From Acidobacteriota bacterium (GTDB lineage Bacteria; Acidobacteriota; G020349885), in the NCBI GenBank assembly GCA_020349885.1, contig CP070701.1:1196339-1260338 (forward strand): a stretch of 64,000 bases of DNA. The letters are read 5' to 3'. A model generated the notes under the pieces. That model was not told where the DNA came from. It did not search any database and worked only from the letters and a program-made list of their open reading frames with translations. Below, in pieces: positions 1-8,589 of this stretch. The translations under genes and the position numbers were made by a program. Within the stretch, counting starts at the first letter, position 1. Each line of letters opens with the position of its first letter.

Positions 1-49
1 TCAAAGAATTCATAGAAATCATTTCTCGTCGGCCTTCACGCGTATTCTG

Positions 50-1006
50 ATGAAGAAACGGCGCCTCACGGTTTTCGCGTTCGGTGGAAACGCAATACTT
101 CCGGCCAATATAGACGGAACGCAGGAGGAGCAGGAGCGCCTCGCGGCCCAGGCGGCGCGCATCATGGGGGACATCCTGAAAGGCGGCTCCCGCCTCCTCG
201 TGGTGCACGGAAACGGCCCGCAGGCGGGCAACGAGCTCCTGCGCTCCGAGGAGGCCGTCACGAAGCTTCCGCCCGTCACGCTCGACTACTGCGTGGCGAA
301 GACCAAGGGGGAGATGGGCTATCTTCTCGAGAAGGCGCTTCGCAACGAGCTGGCGCGGCGGAAGAAGTCGTCGCCGGTCGTGACGGTGCTCACCGTGGTG
401 CGCGTGGACGCGCGTGACCCGGCCTTCCGCCGCCCCACGAAGCCCATCGGCCCCTACTACACGCGCTACCGCGCGCGGCACCTTCAGCAGGAAAAGGGCT
501 GGCCGATGGTGGAGGTGGAGGGGCGCGGGTTTCGCCGCGTGGCCGCGTCGCCCAAGCCCCTGGAGATTCTGGACCTGGCCGCCGTGCGCCTCCTTTTGGA
601 CGCGGGTTATTCCGTCTTTGCCGGAGGAGGCGGGGGCATTCCCGTCGTCCGCACCCGCCGGGGCGAGCTGCGCGGCGTGGAGGCCGTGGTGGACAAGGAC
701 TGGACGGCGGCGCTTTTTGCCCACGCCCTCGACGCCGCGTGGCTCGTAAATTTCACCGAAGTGCCGCAGGTGGCGCTTCACTTCGGCACGCCGCGTCAGG
801 AAAACCTTCTGCGAATGACCGCGCGCGAGGCGCGCCGCCACCTGCGCGAAGGGCATTTCCCGCCGGGAAGCATGGGGCCCAAGATCGAGTCGACGCTCTC
901 GTTCATTCGGCGGGGCCGCGGGCGCGAGGTGCTCATTACCTCCGCCCGGGCCTGGAAGCGCGCCCTGCGGGGCCAAAGCGGCACGAGGATTGTGAGGAGT
1001 GGGTGA
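50..1006 (+). CDS. arcC: Carbamate kinase
   Basis: A 318-residue amino-acid-kinase-fold protein that interconverts carbamoyl phosphate + ADP and carbamate + ATP in the cytoplasm. The family signatures are all present: FGGNAILP near the N-terminus, VVHGNGPQAGNE around residue 52, the glycine-rich GGGGGIPV near residue 195, VVDKD, and GSMGPKIE near residue 277. Length matches the family (about 310). The ATG at 50 has no obvious Shine-Dalgarno sequence. No arginine deiminase lies beside it and ornithine carbamoyltransferase is 39 kb away, so an arginine deiminase operon is not supported; purine or allantoin-derived carbamoyl phosphate is an alternative source. Family assignment is firm, physiological role is not. 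Confidence 0.95.
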   Translation: MKKRRLTVFAFGGNAILPANIDGTQEEQERLAAQAARIMGDILKGGSRLLVVHGNGPQAGNELLRSEEAVTKLPPVTLDYCVAKTKGEMGYLLEKALRNELARRKKSSPVVTVLTVVRVDARDPAFRRPTKPIGPYYTRYRARHLQQEKGWPMVEVEGRGFRRVAASPKPLEILDLAAVRLLLDAGYSVFAGGGGGIPVVRTRRGELRGVEAVVDKDWTAALFAHALDAAWLVNFTEVPQVALHFGTPRQENLLRMTAREARRHLREGHFPPGSMGPKIESTLSFIRRGRGREVLITSARAWKRALRGQSGTRIVRSG

Positions 1007-1068
1007 GCCGGCTCCCCCTTGCGGTGGGTGACCGCACCGCGTCCCTAACCCTTTCTTCCGTTACGGGC

Positions 1069-1074
1069 TATAAT
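1069..1074 (+). promoter_or_regulatory. -10 box of HAD gene
   Basis: A perfect TATAAT whose last base is 8 nt before the ATG at 1083. No clear -35 is visible. If used, transcription would begin at or very near the ATG, giving a leaderless mRNA. Confidence 0.45.
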
Positions 1075-1082
1075 AAACCCCT

Positions 1083-1874
1083 ATGAGACGAGACGCACCG
1101 GGCCCTCCGAGGCTTTATCCTGGAAGCGCGCCCGTTATGATCGGGGGGCGCGAGATCGTGGGCACGTCGGGGAAGATGCCTTTTCGCGCCGTGGTTTTCG
1201 ACCTGTTCGGAACGCTTGTCGAGGTGCTGCCACTGGAGAGCTACCGCGCGATGGTGGAGCGGATGGCGGACGCCGTGGGCGCGTCGGGGAGCGGTTTTTT
1301 AGACGCATGGTTTCGTTCGCGCCACGAGCGCCTGGTGGGAAAATTCGCCTCGCTCGAGGACAACATCCGCTTCGTTTTGGAAGCTCTCGGCCTCGAGGCG
1401 CGGGACGAAGGGGTGCAGGAGGCCGTCAGGATTAACGAGTCGTTCGTGCTCGGCATGTTCCAAAACTTCAAGCCCGACGCGCTCGATACCGTCCGCGCGA
1501 TCAGAAAGTGCGACCTGCTCCTCGCCCTCATGAGCGACTGCTACCAGACGGCGGCCAGCGGGTGGTTCGAGACGCCGCTTGCTCCGTATTTCAACGCCTC
1601 GATCTTTTCGTGTCGTGAGGGCGCGCGAAAGCCCGACCCCCGTCTCTACAAGCGCGTGTGCCACAAGCTACGTCTGCAGCCCTTCGAGTGCCTCTACGTC
1701 GGCGACGGCGGCGGGAACGAGCTTGAGGGCGCCGCGGCGGCCGGGATGACCCCGGTCCTTGTCGAAAACGACGTTCCCGACCCGTTCGTGGGAGACGCGA
1801 CCCCCACGGGCGCGGTCCATACCGTTCGGCGCCTGAGCGAAATTCTCGCGCTTCTTGAGGAGCCGGCTCCTTGA
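1083..1874 (+). CDS. HAD-superfamily hydrolase
   Basis: A haloacid-dehalogenase-type hydrolase. Motif I VFDLFGTL carries the nucleophile Asp in a D-x-F variant; motif II is MSDCYQ; motif III is the Lys of ARKPDP; motif IV is VGDGGGNELEGA. An alpha-helical cap lies between motifs I and II. The substrate (phosphoester or haloacid) cannot be told. The catalytic domain begins at the ATG at 1176, so the first 31 residues from the ATG at 1083 are an unconserved-looking extension. I keep 1083 because a TATAAT sits 8 nt upstream, matching the leaderless arrangement of other genes here; 1137 and 1176 are alternative starts. The stop codon overlaps the -35 of mglA. Confidence 0.85.
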   Translation: MRRDAPGPPRLYPGSAPVMIGGREIVGTSGKMPFRAVVFDLFGTLVEVLPLESYRAMVERMADAVGASGSGFLDAWFRSRHERLVGKFASLEDNIRFVLEALGLEARDEGVQEAVRINESFVLGMFQNFKPDALDTVRAIRKCDLLLALMSDCYQTAASGWFETPLAPYFNASIFSCREGARKPDPRLYKRVCHKLRLQPFECLYVGDGGGNELEGAAAAGMTPVLVENDVPDPFVGDATPTGAVHTVRRLSEILALLEEPAP

Positions 1875-1899
1875 CACGCCGCGTATCCTTAGGTAGCAT
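1871..1899 (+). promoter_or_regulatory. mglA promoter
   Basis: TTGACA at 1871-1876, 17-nt spacer, TAGCAT at 1894-1899. The -35 overlaps the stop codon of the HAD gene. The predicted start of transcription near 1906 gives a leader of about 30 nt containing an AAGGGGA ribosome-binding sequence. Confidence 0.7.
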
Positions 1900-1935
1900 T
1901 TCTCTTACTCTTGAATAAGGGGAATACAGAAACGC

Positions 1936-3000
1936 ATGGTACTCATTAACAAAGCCGTCGGCGAGATGACCCTCAAGGTCGTCTATTACGGACCCGGCCT
2001 TTGCGGCAAGACGACCAACCTCCAGTGCATCCACGACAATTCGAATCCCGACCGCAGGGGAAAGCTCCTCTCCATCGCCACCGAGACCGACCGCACCCTT
2101 TTCTTCGACCTTCTGCCCATCGACCTGGGGTCGGTGCGGGGAATGAAGGTGCGCGTCCAGCTCTACACCGTGCCGGGACAGGTCTTCTACGACGCCACGC
2201 GGCGCCTGGTGCTGCGCGGAGCGGACGGCGTCGTCTTCGTGGCCGACTCCCAGGAGGCCATGATGGACGCGAACGTCGAGTCCATCAAGAATCTCCAGGA
2301 AAACCTCATCAAGAACAACCTCAACCCGAGGACGATCCCTCTTATTTTCCAGTTCAACAAGCGCGATCTGCCGAGCATTTCCACGTGCGAGGATCTTAAC
2401 AACGCCTTGCGCTACCGTATAGATACGCCCTACTTCGAGGCCGTGGCCATCGAGGGGACGGGCGTGAACGAGACGCTCAAGGCCATCGTGGGCGCCGTGA
2501 TTAAGAACCTCAACAAGGGCGTCTCGTGCGAGCTCGAGCCCGGGACGAAGCCCGCCGTCGAGCTCGGCCCCGGCATGAAGAAGCGTGAGCCCAAGCCCGC
2601 CCCGGAAGCTAAGGCGGCCAAGAAGGCGGCCAAGAAGCCGGCCAAGGCGCCGAAGCCGGCCGAGCAGGCCGCGTCGAGCCCGGCGCCGGAAGCTCGGGGG
2701 GCCGAGGTGGAGGAAGAGGGGGAGGTGAAATACGAAGACCTGTCCGAGGAGGTTGCAGAGATCGAGGCGGAGGAGATCGAAGAGTTGCCGGATGACGTCA
2801 ACGAAGGGGACCCCGGGGAGGCGAACCCGGCGCCGCGGGCGGCTTCCCCGGTTCTCCCGGAAGAGATCGACTCGTCGGACCGCGAGGAGTACCTGAGGTC
2901 GCTTTACGAGTCCAACAAGCGCCAGCTCGCGCTGATCGAGGAGGCCCTGAAAACGCTCCGGCAGGAGCAAGCCGTCCTGGAAAAGCTTATCAAGTCGTAG
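1936..3000 (+). CDS. mglA: MglA-like polarity GTPase with long C-terminal extension
   Basis: A small Ras-like GTPase of the bacterial MglA family, which sets cell polarity for type IV pilus and gliding motility. The GTPase core covers about residues 1-195: P-loop GPGLCGKTT near residue 19, the MglA-typical YTVPGQVFYDATRR switch-II region near residue 79, and the NKRD guanine-specificity motif near residue 137. Known MglA proteins end about there. This one continues for some 160 residues: a Lys/Ala/Pro-rich linker, a strongly acidic Glu-rich stretch, and a C-terminal predicted coiled coil beginning SLYESNKRQLALIEEALKTL. No MglB gene is adjacent. The pilus operon and chemosensory operon of this window are plausible partners. 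GTPase identity is strong; the role of the extension is unknown. Confidence 0.92.
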   Translation: MVLINKAVGEMTLKVVYYGPGLCGKTTNLQCIHDNSNPDRRGKLLSIATETDRTLFFDLLPIDLGSVRGMKVRVQLYTVPGQVFYDATRRLVLRGADGVVFVADSQEAMMDANVESIKNLQENLIKNNLNPRTIPLIFQFNKRDLPSISTCEDLNNALRYRIDTPYFEAVAIEGTGVNETLKAIVGAVIKNLNKGVSCELEPGTKPAVELGPGMKKREPKPAPEAKAAKKAAKKPAKAPKPAEQAASSPAPEARGAEVEEEGEVKYEDLSEEVAEIEAEEIEELPDDVNEGDPGEANPAPRAASPVLPEEIDSSDREEYLRSLYESNKRQLALIEEALKTLRQEQAVLEKLIKS

Positions 3001-3090
3001 GCGCCGTACGCAAGACGGTGGATCTCAGGCGCGCCGGGGCGGCTTTCGCGCGGGGCCTCCGGCCCTTTCGGCCCTCCAGGGGGGGCGGTT

Positions 3091-3119
3091 TTGCATTTTC
3101 CCGGGGCGCACCCTATAAT
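3091..3119 (+). promoter_or_regulatory. Promoter of nucleotide-sugar operon
   Basis: TTGCAT at 3091-3096, exactly 17 nt, then TATAAT at 3114-3119. Transcription should start near 3126, 16 nt before the ATG at 3142. This rules out the in-frame ATG at 3091, which lies inside the promoter. Confidence 0.75.
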
Positions 3120-3141
3120 CTTCCTTGTTAATAAACGGACG

Positions 3142-4140
3142 ATGACCACCTATCTTCTGACCGGGGCGGCTGGATTTATCGGCTCGCACCTGGCCCAAGC
3201 TCTTATGTCTCGGGGCGCGAACGTCGTCGGCGTCGACGACTTCAACGATTTTTATGACCCCCGACTCAAGCGCCGGAACGTGGCCCCCTTCCTCAAGATG
3301 GAGGCGTTTCGCCTCGAGGAGGGTGACATCCGCAGCCTGCCTTTCCTGCGCGAGGCCTTTCGCCGGGAGCGCTTCGACGCCGTCCTCCACCTTGCCGCGC
3401 GGGCGGGGGTGCGCCCCTCGCTCAAGGACCCGCTCCTGTACGAGGAAACGAACGTCCGTGGCACGCTCAACCTCCTCGAGTGCGCCCGCGAGTTCTCAGT
3501 GAAAAAGTTTCTTTTCGCCTCGTCGTCCTCCGTCTACGGGAACCGCAAGGAAGTGCCGTTCCGGGAGGACATGAACGTGGATTTCCCCATCTCGCCCTAC
3601 GCCGCCACGAAGAAGGCGGGCGAGCTGCTTTGCTACAACACCCACCATCTCTACGGCATGGACGTCACGTGCCTGCGCTACTTCACCGTGTACGGCCCCG
3701 CGCAGCGGCCCGAGATGGCGATCCGCAAGTTCACGCAAGCCCTCCTCCGCGGCCGGTCCATCGTTTTGTACGGCGACGGCTCGAGCGAGCGCGACTACAC
3801 CTACGTCGACGACGCCGTGCACGGCACGCTCCAGGCACTGGAGCACTTGGATGGATTTCATATCTACAACATCGGCGAGTCGCGCACGATCTCGCTGAAA
3901 GGCCTGGCGGCCCTCATCGAGAGCGCTGTCGGGACGAAGGCGAAAATCGAGTGGCAGCCGCACCAGCCGGGCGATGTCGAGCGCACCTACGCCGACATAT
4001 CGCTCGCCCGAAGGGAGATCGGATACGACCCGAAGACTTCCATCGAGGAAGGGGTGGAGCGCACCGTGGCCTGGTGCCGTGCGGAAGGCGGGCCGGCCGG
4101 CGCGGAGGCGGCGACCCTCACCGGGTCGGACAAGCTATGA
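3142..4140 (+). CDS. NAD-dependent UDP-sugar epimerase (UDP-glucuronate 4-epimerase-like)
   Basis: An extended short-chain dehydrogenase/reductase of the nucleotide-sugar epimerase group. It has the N-terminal NAD motif TGAAGFIGSHL, the catalytic Ser in SSSSVYG, and the YxxxK pair in PYAATKKAGE. The R-D-Y-T-Y-V-D-D segment near residue 215 is typical of UDP-glucuronate 4-epimerases. Together with the next gene (UDP-glucose dehydrogenase) a route UDP-glucose to UDP-glucuronate to UDP-galacturonate is suggested for LPS or exopolysaccharide. Start chosen at 3142 from the promoter position. Its stop overlaps the ugd start (ATGA), so the two are translationally coupled. dTDP-glucose dehydratase or GalE are alternatives. 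Confidence 0.88.
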   Translation: MTTYLLTGAAGFIGSHLAQALMSRGANVVGVDDFNDFYDPRLKRRNVAPFLKMEAFRLEEGDIRSLPFLREAFRRERFDAVLHLAARAGVRPSLKDPLLYEETNVRGTLNLLECAREFSVKKFLFASSSSVYGNRKEVPFREDMNVDFPISPYAATKKAGELLCYNTHHLYGMDVTCLRYFTVYGPAQRPEMAIRKFTQALLRGRSIVLYGDGSSERDYTYVDDAVHGTLQALEHLDGFHIYNIGESRTISLKGLAALIESAVGTKAKIEWQPHQPGDVERTYADISLARREIGYDPKTSIEEGVERTVAWCRAEGGPAGAEAATLTGSDKL

Positions 4141-5468
4141 AAATCGCAGTTATCGGTACCGGTTACGTGGGCCTCGCGGCGGGCGCGGGATTTTCGGAGT
4201 TCGGATTCCAGGTCGCATGCGTGGACATTGACGAGAAGAAGATTCAGCAGCTCAAGGAAGGGCGTCTGCCCATTTACGAGCCCGGCCTCGAGGACATCGT
4301 GCAGCGCGGCCAGCGCGAGGGGCGCCTTCGCTTCACGGTCGACCTCGAGGAAGCCGTGCGCGAGGCGCAGGTCATCTTCCTGGCCGTCGGAACGCCCTCG
4401 GCCCCGGACGGGTCGGTCGATCTCGAGGCGCTGTTTGCGGCGGCGGAATCGGTGGCGCGCGCCATGGCGAAGTCAGCGGACTTTCAGGTGGTGGCGGTAA
4501 AGAGCACCGTTCCGGTGGGCACGTGCCGCCGTCTCAAGAAGTTCTTGTCGGAGCGCCTTCCCGAGGGCCGGCCGTTCGCGGTGGCCTCGAACCCCGAGTT
4601 CCTGCGCGAGGGCTCGGCCGTGCAGGATTTCCTGCGCCCGGACCGGGTCGTGCTCGGAAGCGACAGCGAGGAGGCGCTCTCCGTGATGAAGAAGGCTTAC
4701 GACGCGCTCTACCTCATCGAGACGCCGTTCGTGATTACCTCGTTCGAGACGGCCGAGCTCGTCAAGTACGCGACGAACGCGTTCCTGGCCACCAAGGTCT
4801 CGTTCATCAACGAGATCGCGGGCTTCTGCGACGCCGTGGGAGCCGACGTGCACATGGTCGCGCGCGCCCTCGGCCTCGACGGGCGGATTAGCAGAAAGTT
4901 TCTTCACCCGGGCCCGGGCTTCGGCGGCTCGTGCTTTCCCAAGGACACGCGCGCCCTCGTCCGCATGGGGAGCGAGCACCGGAGTCCGTTTCGAATCGTG
5001 GAGGCCGCCCTCGAAGCGAACGAGCGCCTGGCGGAGCGCATGGTTCAGAAGATAGAGGCCTTGGCGGGCGACCTTCGGGGAAAGCGGGTGGGCGTTTTGG
5101 GGCTTGCGTTCAAGCCCAACACCGACGACGTGCGCGAGTCACCGGCGCTGCGCGTCGCCGCGGCGCTTCTCAAGCGGGGCGCGCGCGTCAAGGCCTACGA
5201 CCCCGAAGCCATGGAGAATGCGAAGCGAGTCCTGAAGGGCGTCGGCTACGCGAACGATCCCTACGAGGTCGCGGAGGGAAGCCATGTGCTCGTGCTCTTG
5301 ACGGAATGGAACCAATTCCGCAAGCTCGACCTCGAACGAATCCGAAAATCGATGGCGGAGGCCAATTTCGCCGACCTGCGCAACGTTTACGAGCCGGAAG
5401 AGCTTCGCGCCGCGGGATTCCGAAGCGTAGGCGTCGGACGACAGGGCTCCCTTTCCGGCGGGGTTTGA
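4137..5468 (+). CDS. ugd: UDP-glucose 6-dehydrogenase
   Basis: Oxidises UDP-glucose to UDP-glucuronate with 2 NAD+. The N-terminal Rossmann motif is GTGYVGL; the catalytic Cys is in GPGFGGSCFPKD near residue 266; the C-terminal UDP-binding part contains GLAFKPNTDDVRESP. At 443 residues it matches the family. The start at 4137 overlaps the upstream stop (ATGA) and is where homology begins. Its own TGA overlaps the ATG of the next epimerase (TGATG), so three genes form a coupled operon. Confidence 0.95.
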   Translation: MKIAVIGTGYVGLAAGAGFSEFGFQVACVDIDEKKIQQLKEGRLPIYEPGLEDIVQRGQREGRLRFTVDLEEAVREAQVIFLAVGTPSAPDGSVDLEALFAAAESVARAMAKSADFQVVAVKSTVPVGTCRRLKKFLSERLPEGRPFAVASNPEFLREGSAVQDFLRPDRVVLGSDSEEALSVMKKAYDALYLIETPFVITSFETAELVKYATNAFLATKVSFINEIAGFCDAVGADVHMVARALGLDGRISRKFLHPGPGFGGSCFPKDTRALVRMGSEHRSPFRIVEAALEANERLAERMVQKIEALAGDLRGKRVGVLGLAFKPNTDDVRESPALRVAAALLKRGARVKAYDPEAMENAKRVLKGVGYANDPYEVAEGSHVLVLLTEWNQFRKLDLERIRKSMAEANFADLRNVYEPEELRAAGFRSVGVGRQGSLSGGV

Positions 5469-6436
5469 TGTGCAGGCCCGTCGCTAGATCCAGAGCGGCT
5501 TGCCTCGTTACGGGAGGGGCGGGCTTTCTCGGCTCGCACCTGGTGCGGGCCCTCGTGCGGCGGGGCCACGCGGTGACCGTCCTCGACAATTTCAGCTCGG
5601 GCAGCCTCGAAAACCTGCGGGAAGTGAAAAAGGCGGTTCGCGTCGTGCGGGGAGACGTGCGCGAGCCGAAAGATGTTCGCAGGGCGCTCCGGGGCGCGGA
5701 GTGGGTTTTCCATCTTGCGGCCCTCGTCTCCGTGCCCGGGTCTATCAAACGGCCCGGGGAGACTTACGCGACGAACGCCGAAGGGACGCGGCTTCTGCTT
5801 GAAGAATCTCTTCGCGCGGAGGTTCTGCGCGTCGTCTACGCCTCCTCCTGCGCCGTCTACGGCGACGGTCTCCCCCGCGCCATCCCCGAGGACACCCCTC
5901 CCCGCCCGCAGACTCCCTACGCTTTGAGCAAGTGGATGGCGGAGTGCTACGCGCGGGCCTATTGGGCCATGTACGGCCTCGAGGTCGTCGTGCTTCGCTT
6001 CTTCAACGTCTACGGCCCCGGCCAGAGCGCGTCGTCGCCGTATTCGGCGGTCGTGGCGCGCTTCTCGGACGCCTTGGTGCGCGGCCGGCGCCCTTTCATC
6101 TACGGCGACGGCCGCCAGACCCGCGACTTCGTCTACGTGGGCGACACCGTGGATGCGTTTCGGCGTGCCGCCGGGCGCCGGCGCGCCGAGGGCCGGATTA
6201 TCAACATCGGAAGCGGCCGCGCCGTTTCCATCCGGACGCTTTTCGAGACGCTTGCGCGTTTTGCGGACGGCGCCGTCAGGCCGCGCTGCGCCAAGGCGAG
6301 GCGGGGCGACATTCGCAGATCGCGGGCTTCCGTCAAGGCTGCCCGGAGCGTCCTGGGCTTCCGGTCCAGGGTGACGCTCCGCGAGGGTCTTCGGAAAACG
6401 TACGCGTGGTTTGCCGAGGCCGCGGCGAAGACTTAG
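5468..6436 (+). CDS. NAD-dependent sugar epimerase/dehydratase
   Basis: A second extended SDR protein, 322 residues, distinct from the one at 3142. It has TGGAGFLGSHL near residue 15, a catalytic Ser in ASSCAVYG, and YALSK (Tyr and Lys). The VVLRFFNVYGPGQ and YGDGRQTRDFVYV segments match UDP-glucose 4-epimerase and UDP-GlcNAc 4-epimerase-like proteins (WbpP/GalE group). It begins in a TGATG overlap with ugd. The exact sugar cannot be assigned; membership in the same surface-polysaccharide operon is clear from spacing. Confidence 0.85.
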   Translation: MCRPVARSRAACLVTGGAGFLGSHLVRALVRRGHAVTVLDNFSSGSLENLREVKKAVRVVRGDVREPKDVRRALRGAEWVFHLAALVSVPGSIKRPGETYATNAEGTRLLLEESLRAEVLRVVYASSCAVYGDGLPRAIPEDTPPRPQTPYALSKWMAECYARAYWAMYGLEVVVLRFFNVYGPGQSASSPYSAVVARFSDALVRGRRPFIYGDGRQTRDFVYVGDTVDAFRRAAGRRRAEGRIINIGSGRAVSIRTLFETLARFADGAVRPRCAKARRGDIRRSRASVKAARSVLGFRSRVTLREGLRKTYAWFAEAAAKT

Positions 6437-6451
6437 CCGGCCGTACGACTG

Positions 6452-7198
6452 ATGAGTCGGGACGCGAAGGATAAGGAAAAAGCGACCGCTTTCTTTGTGG
6501 CCGACTGCCACCTCGACGAGCGCGAGGAAGGCCTCGCCGTTTTCGAGGCCTTCCTGCGGTCGCTTCCCGGAAGAACGCCGGCGCTCTACGTCCTCGGAGA
6601 CCTTTTCAATCTCTGGATAGGATACCCTCACCTGGAGCGGGCCTACCACAGGCGCATCGTCGAGACGCTCGGCATGCTCGACGACGAGGGAACGGTCGTC
6701 TCGTTCGTGGAGGGGAACCGCGATTTCTTTCTGCGCGAGGGCGGGCGCGACCGCCTCTTCGCGCGCTACAACCGGGACGAGATGTCCGTCGAGGCGGCGG
6801 GGCGCCGCATCGCGCTCTTCCACGGCGACATGGTCAACGTCGACGACCGCTTATACCGCGCCTGGCACGCCGCGTCGAAGAGCCGCGCGGCCTCGGCGCT
6901 CGCCCGCGTGCTGCCGTCGCGGCTCGGCCGGAGCTTCGCCGCCGCCGCGGAGCGCCGCCTGCGCTCCACGAACCTCGCCTACAAGGCGCGTTTCCCGGAG
7001 GCGCACTGCCTCCGCTACGCCGAGTCGAAGTTCCGCGAGGGACACGACGCGGTGATCCTGGGCCACTTCCACACCGAGCGCCGCTACGAACTCGCGGACG
7101 GCACCCTCTTCGTGATGCCCATGTGGGGCGAGGCGCGCCGCTATCTGCGCTTGGGTTCGGACGGGACGTTCCGCTTCGAGGCGTTCTCCGGGGGGTAG
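6452..7198 (+). CDS. lpxH: LpxH-like UDP-2,3-diacylglucosamine hydrolase
   Basis: A calcineurin-like metallophosphoesterase, 248 residues. The metal-binding motifs appear in order: ADCHL, GDLFNLW, GNRDFF, HGDMV and GHFH. The spacing and the GNRDFF box fit LpxH, which releases UMP to give lipid X in lipid A synthesis at the inner membrane. It sits 15 nt after the epimerase gene in the envelope-sugar operon, which supports that role. LpxH2/YbbF-type relatives of uncertain substrate are the alternative. Confidence 0.8.
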   Translation: MSRDAKDKEKATAFFVADCHLDEREEGLAVFEAFLRSLPGRTPALYVLGDLFNLWIGYPHLERAYHRRIVETLGMLDDEGTVVSFVEGNRDFFLREGGRDRLFARYNRDEMSVEAAGRRIALFHGDMVNVDDRLYRAWHAASKSRAASALARVLPSRLGRSFAAAAERRLRSTNLAYKARFPEAHCLRYAESKFREGHDAVILGHFHTERRYELADGTLFVMPMWGEARRYLRLGSDGTFRFEAFSGG

Positions 7199-7209
7199 CC
7201 CGCAGGGCG

Positions 7210-7240
7210 GGGGCGCGGCATGCCGCGCCCCGGCTAAAAT
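7210..7240 (+). promoter_or_regulatory. 22-bp perfect palindrome plus -10 box before the MFS gene
   Basis: Positions 7210-7231 are a perfect inverted repeat (arms GGGGCGCGGCA) with no unpaired loop, followed by TAAAAT at 7235-7240, 6 nt before the ATG at 7247. The palindrome occupies the expected -35 region. It may be an operator for the transporter gene, or the GC stem of a terminator for lpxH lacking a T-run. Confidence 0.45.
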
Positions 7241-7246
7241 AACGTC

Positions 7247-8485
7247 ATGGAAAATCACCGCCGGAACCTCTTCTTTCTCGCGCTGGTCGAAGTGTGCTGG
7301 GGCCTTGCGCTCGGGCTGAGCGCGGCGCACATCCTGCTCCCGGTCTTCCTGCGGGAACTCGGGGCGACGGCGCTCGCCATCAGCTCCATCCCGATTATCG
7401 TGTCCGTCGGCCACACCCTGCCGCAGTTCCTGACGCCCTACTTCACGGCGCACCTTGCGGAGAAGAGGCGCCTGGTCATCCTGTGGCACCTGATTCCGCC
7501 GGTGGCGTGGCTTGCCCTGCCGCTCTATTTTTTCTTCGTGCGCACGGGGCCTCCGTTCTCCCGCGCGGACATCGCCGCGTTCCTGGGATTCTTCGCGGCG
7601 AGCTCGTGCCTTGTCGGGTTCCTGATTCCTCTCTGGCTCAATTTCGTAAGCCGCACCACCCAGCCGGGGCGCTGGGGCGAGGCCACCGGGATCCTCTTTT
7701 CCGTACAGATGTTCTTCGCGTCCGCGGGGTCGTTCCTCGCGAGCTTCCTGCTCACCCACGGACAGGACTTTCCGAAGAATTACGCGCTCTGCTTCCTGCT
7801 GACGGCCATAGGCATGGTCGTGGGGGCGTTTTTCTTCTGGGGGGTGCGCGAGGTGCCGCACCCGAAGCCCCCTCCGCGCCGTCCGTTCCGGGAGTACCTC
7901 GTGGAGTTTTTCCGGGTCCTGGGCCGCGAGCCGCGCCTTCGCCGCTACCTCGCGGCGCGCGCATGCATCCAGGTCTACCCGGCGCTCGTCTCGTTCTACG
8001 CCGTCTACGCGGCCGATTCGTTCGGCGCCTCGGGAGGCGACGCCGCGCGCCTCAGCGGCGTCTTCCTGGCCGCCCAGATGGTGACGTGCTACGTGGGGGG
8101 CCGGCTGGGTGACCGCGTGGGGCACATGCGCATAATCGTCGCGGGCAACGTGGCGCTCCTCGCCGGAATGGGAATTATCTTCTTCGCCGGGGCCATGTGG
8201 CACTTTTACGTCGCCTCGGTGCTGGGCGGCGTCTTTCTGTCCACGTTCATCGTCTCACACGTCAACTGGCTTCTCCGCTTCGCGCCCGAGGGCGAGGACA
8301 ACACCCTGATCTTGAGTGTCCCGAGCGTGCTCATGGTGCCGTTTATGGTCGCGTGCCCGCTGTTCCTCGGCTGGCTGGTGGACGCCGTGTCGTACCAGGC
8401 GGCGCTCCTCGTGGCCATGGCGAGCGTGGGGGCGGGGATTGTCCTCGCGGCGTCCGCGGTGCGGAGGGAGGGCAGCGTTCGATAA
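7247..8485 (+). CDS. Major facilitator superfamily transporter
   Basis: A 412-residue integral inner-membrane protein with about twelve hydrophobic segments, for example residues 8-30 and near the end LLVAMASVGAGIVLAASAV. A cytoplasmic Pro/Arg-rich loop (PHPKPPPRRPFREY) near residue 205 separates two six-helix halves, and a loop motif GGRLGDRVGHMRI resembles the MFS motif A. Substrate is unknown. The start codon lies 6 nt after a TAAAAT box, suggesting a leaderless message. Confidence 0.85.
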   Translation: MENHRRNLFFLALVEVCWGLALGLSAAHILLPVFLRELGATALAISSIPIIVSVGHTLPQFLTPYFTAHLAEKRRLVILWHLIPPVAWLALPLYFFFVRTGPPFSRADIAAFLGFFAASSCLVGFLIPLWLNFVSRTTQPGRWGEATGILFSVQMFFASAGSFLASFLLTHGQDFPKNYALCFLLTAIGMVVGAFFFWGVREVPHPKPPPRRPFREYLVEFFRVLGREPRLRRYLAARACIQVYPALVSFYAVYAADSFGASGGDAARLSGVFLAAQMVTCYVGGRLGDRVGHMRIIVAGNVALLAGMGIIFFAGAMWHFYVASVLGGVFLSTFIVSHVNWLLRFAPEGEDNTLILSVPSVLMVPFMVACPLFLGWLVDAVSYQAALLVAMASVGAGIVLAASAVRREGSVR

Positions 8486-8589
8486 CCGCAGTCAGCAGTG
8501 ATGGACAGGAAACACTGCTTGAGGATTCTGAAAATTAAAAAAGGGCTGACAATAAGATCGGCGTGCTCTTGCCTAAGACAGGCAACATC

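Noticed and set aside
1591..2970. A 459-residue minus-strand open frame
   Set aside because: Antisense to the HAD and mglA genes; composition is typical of shadow frames.
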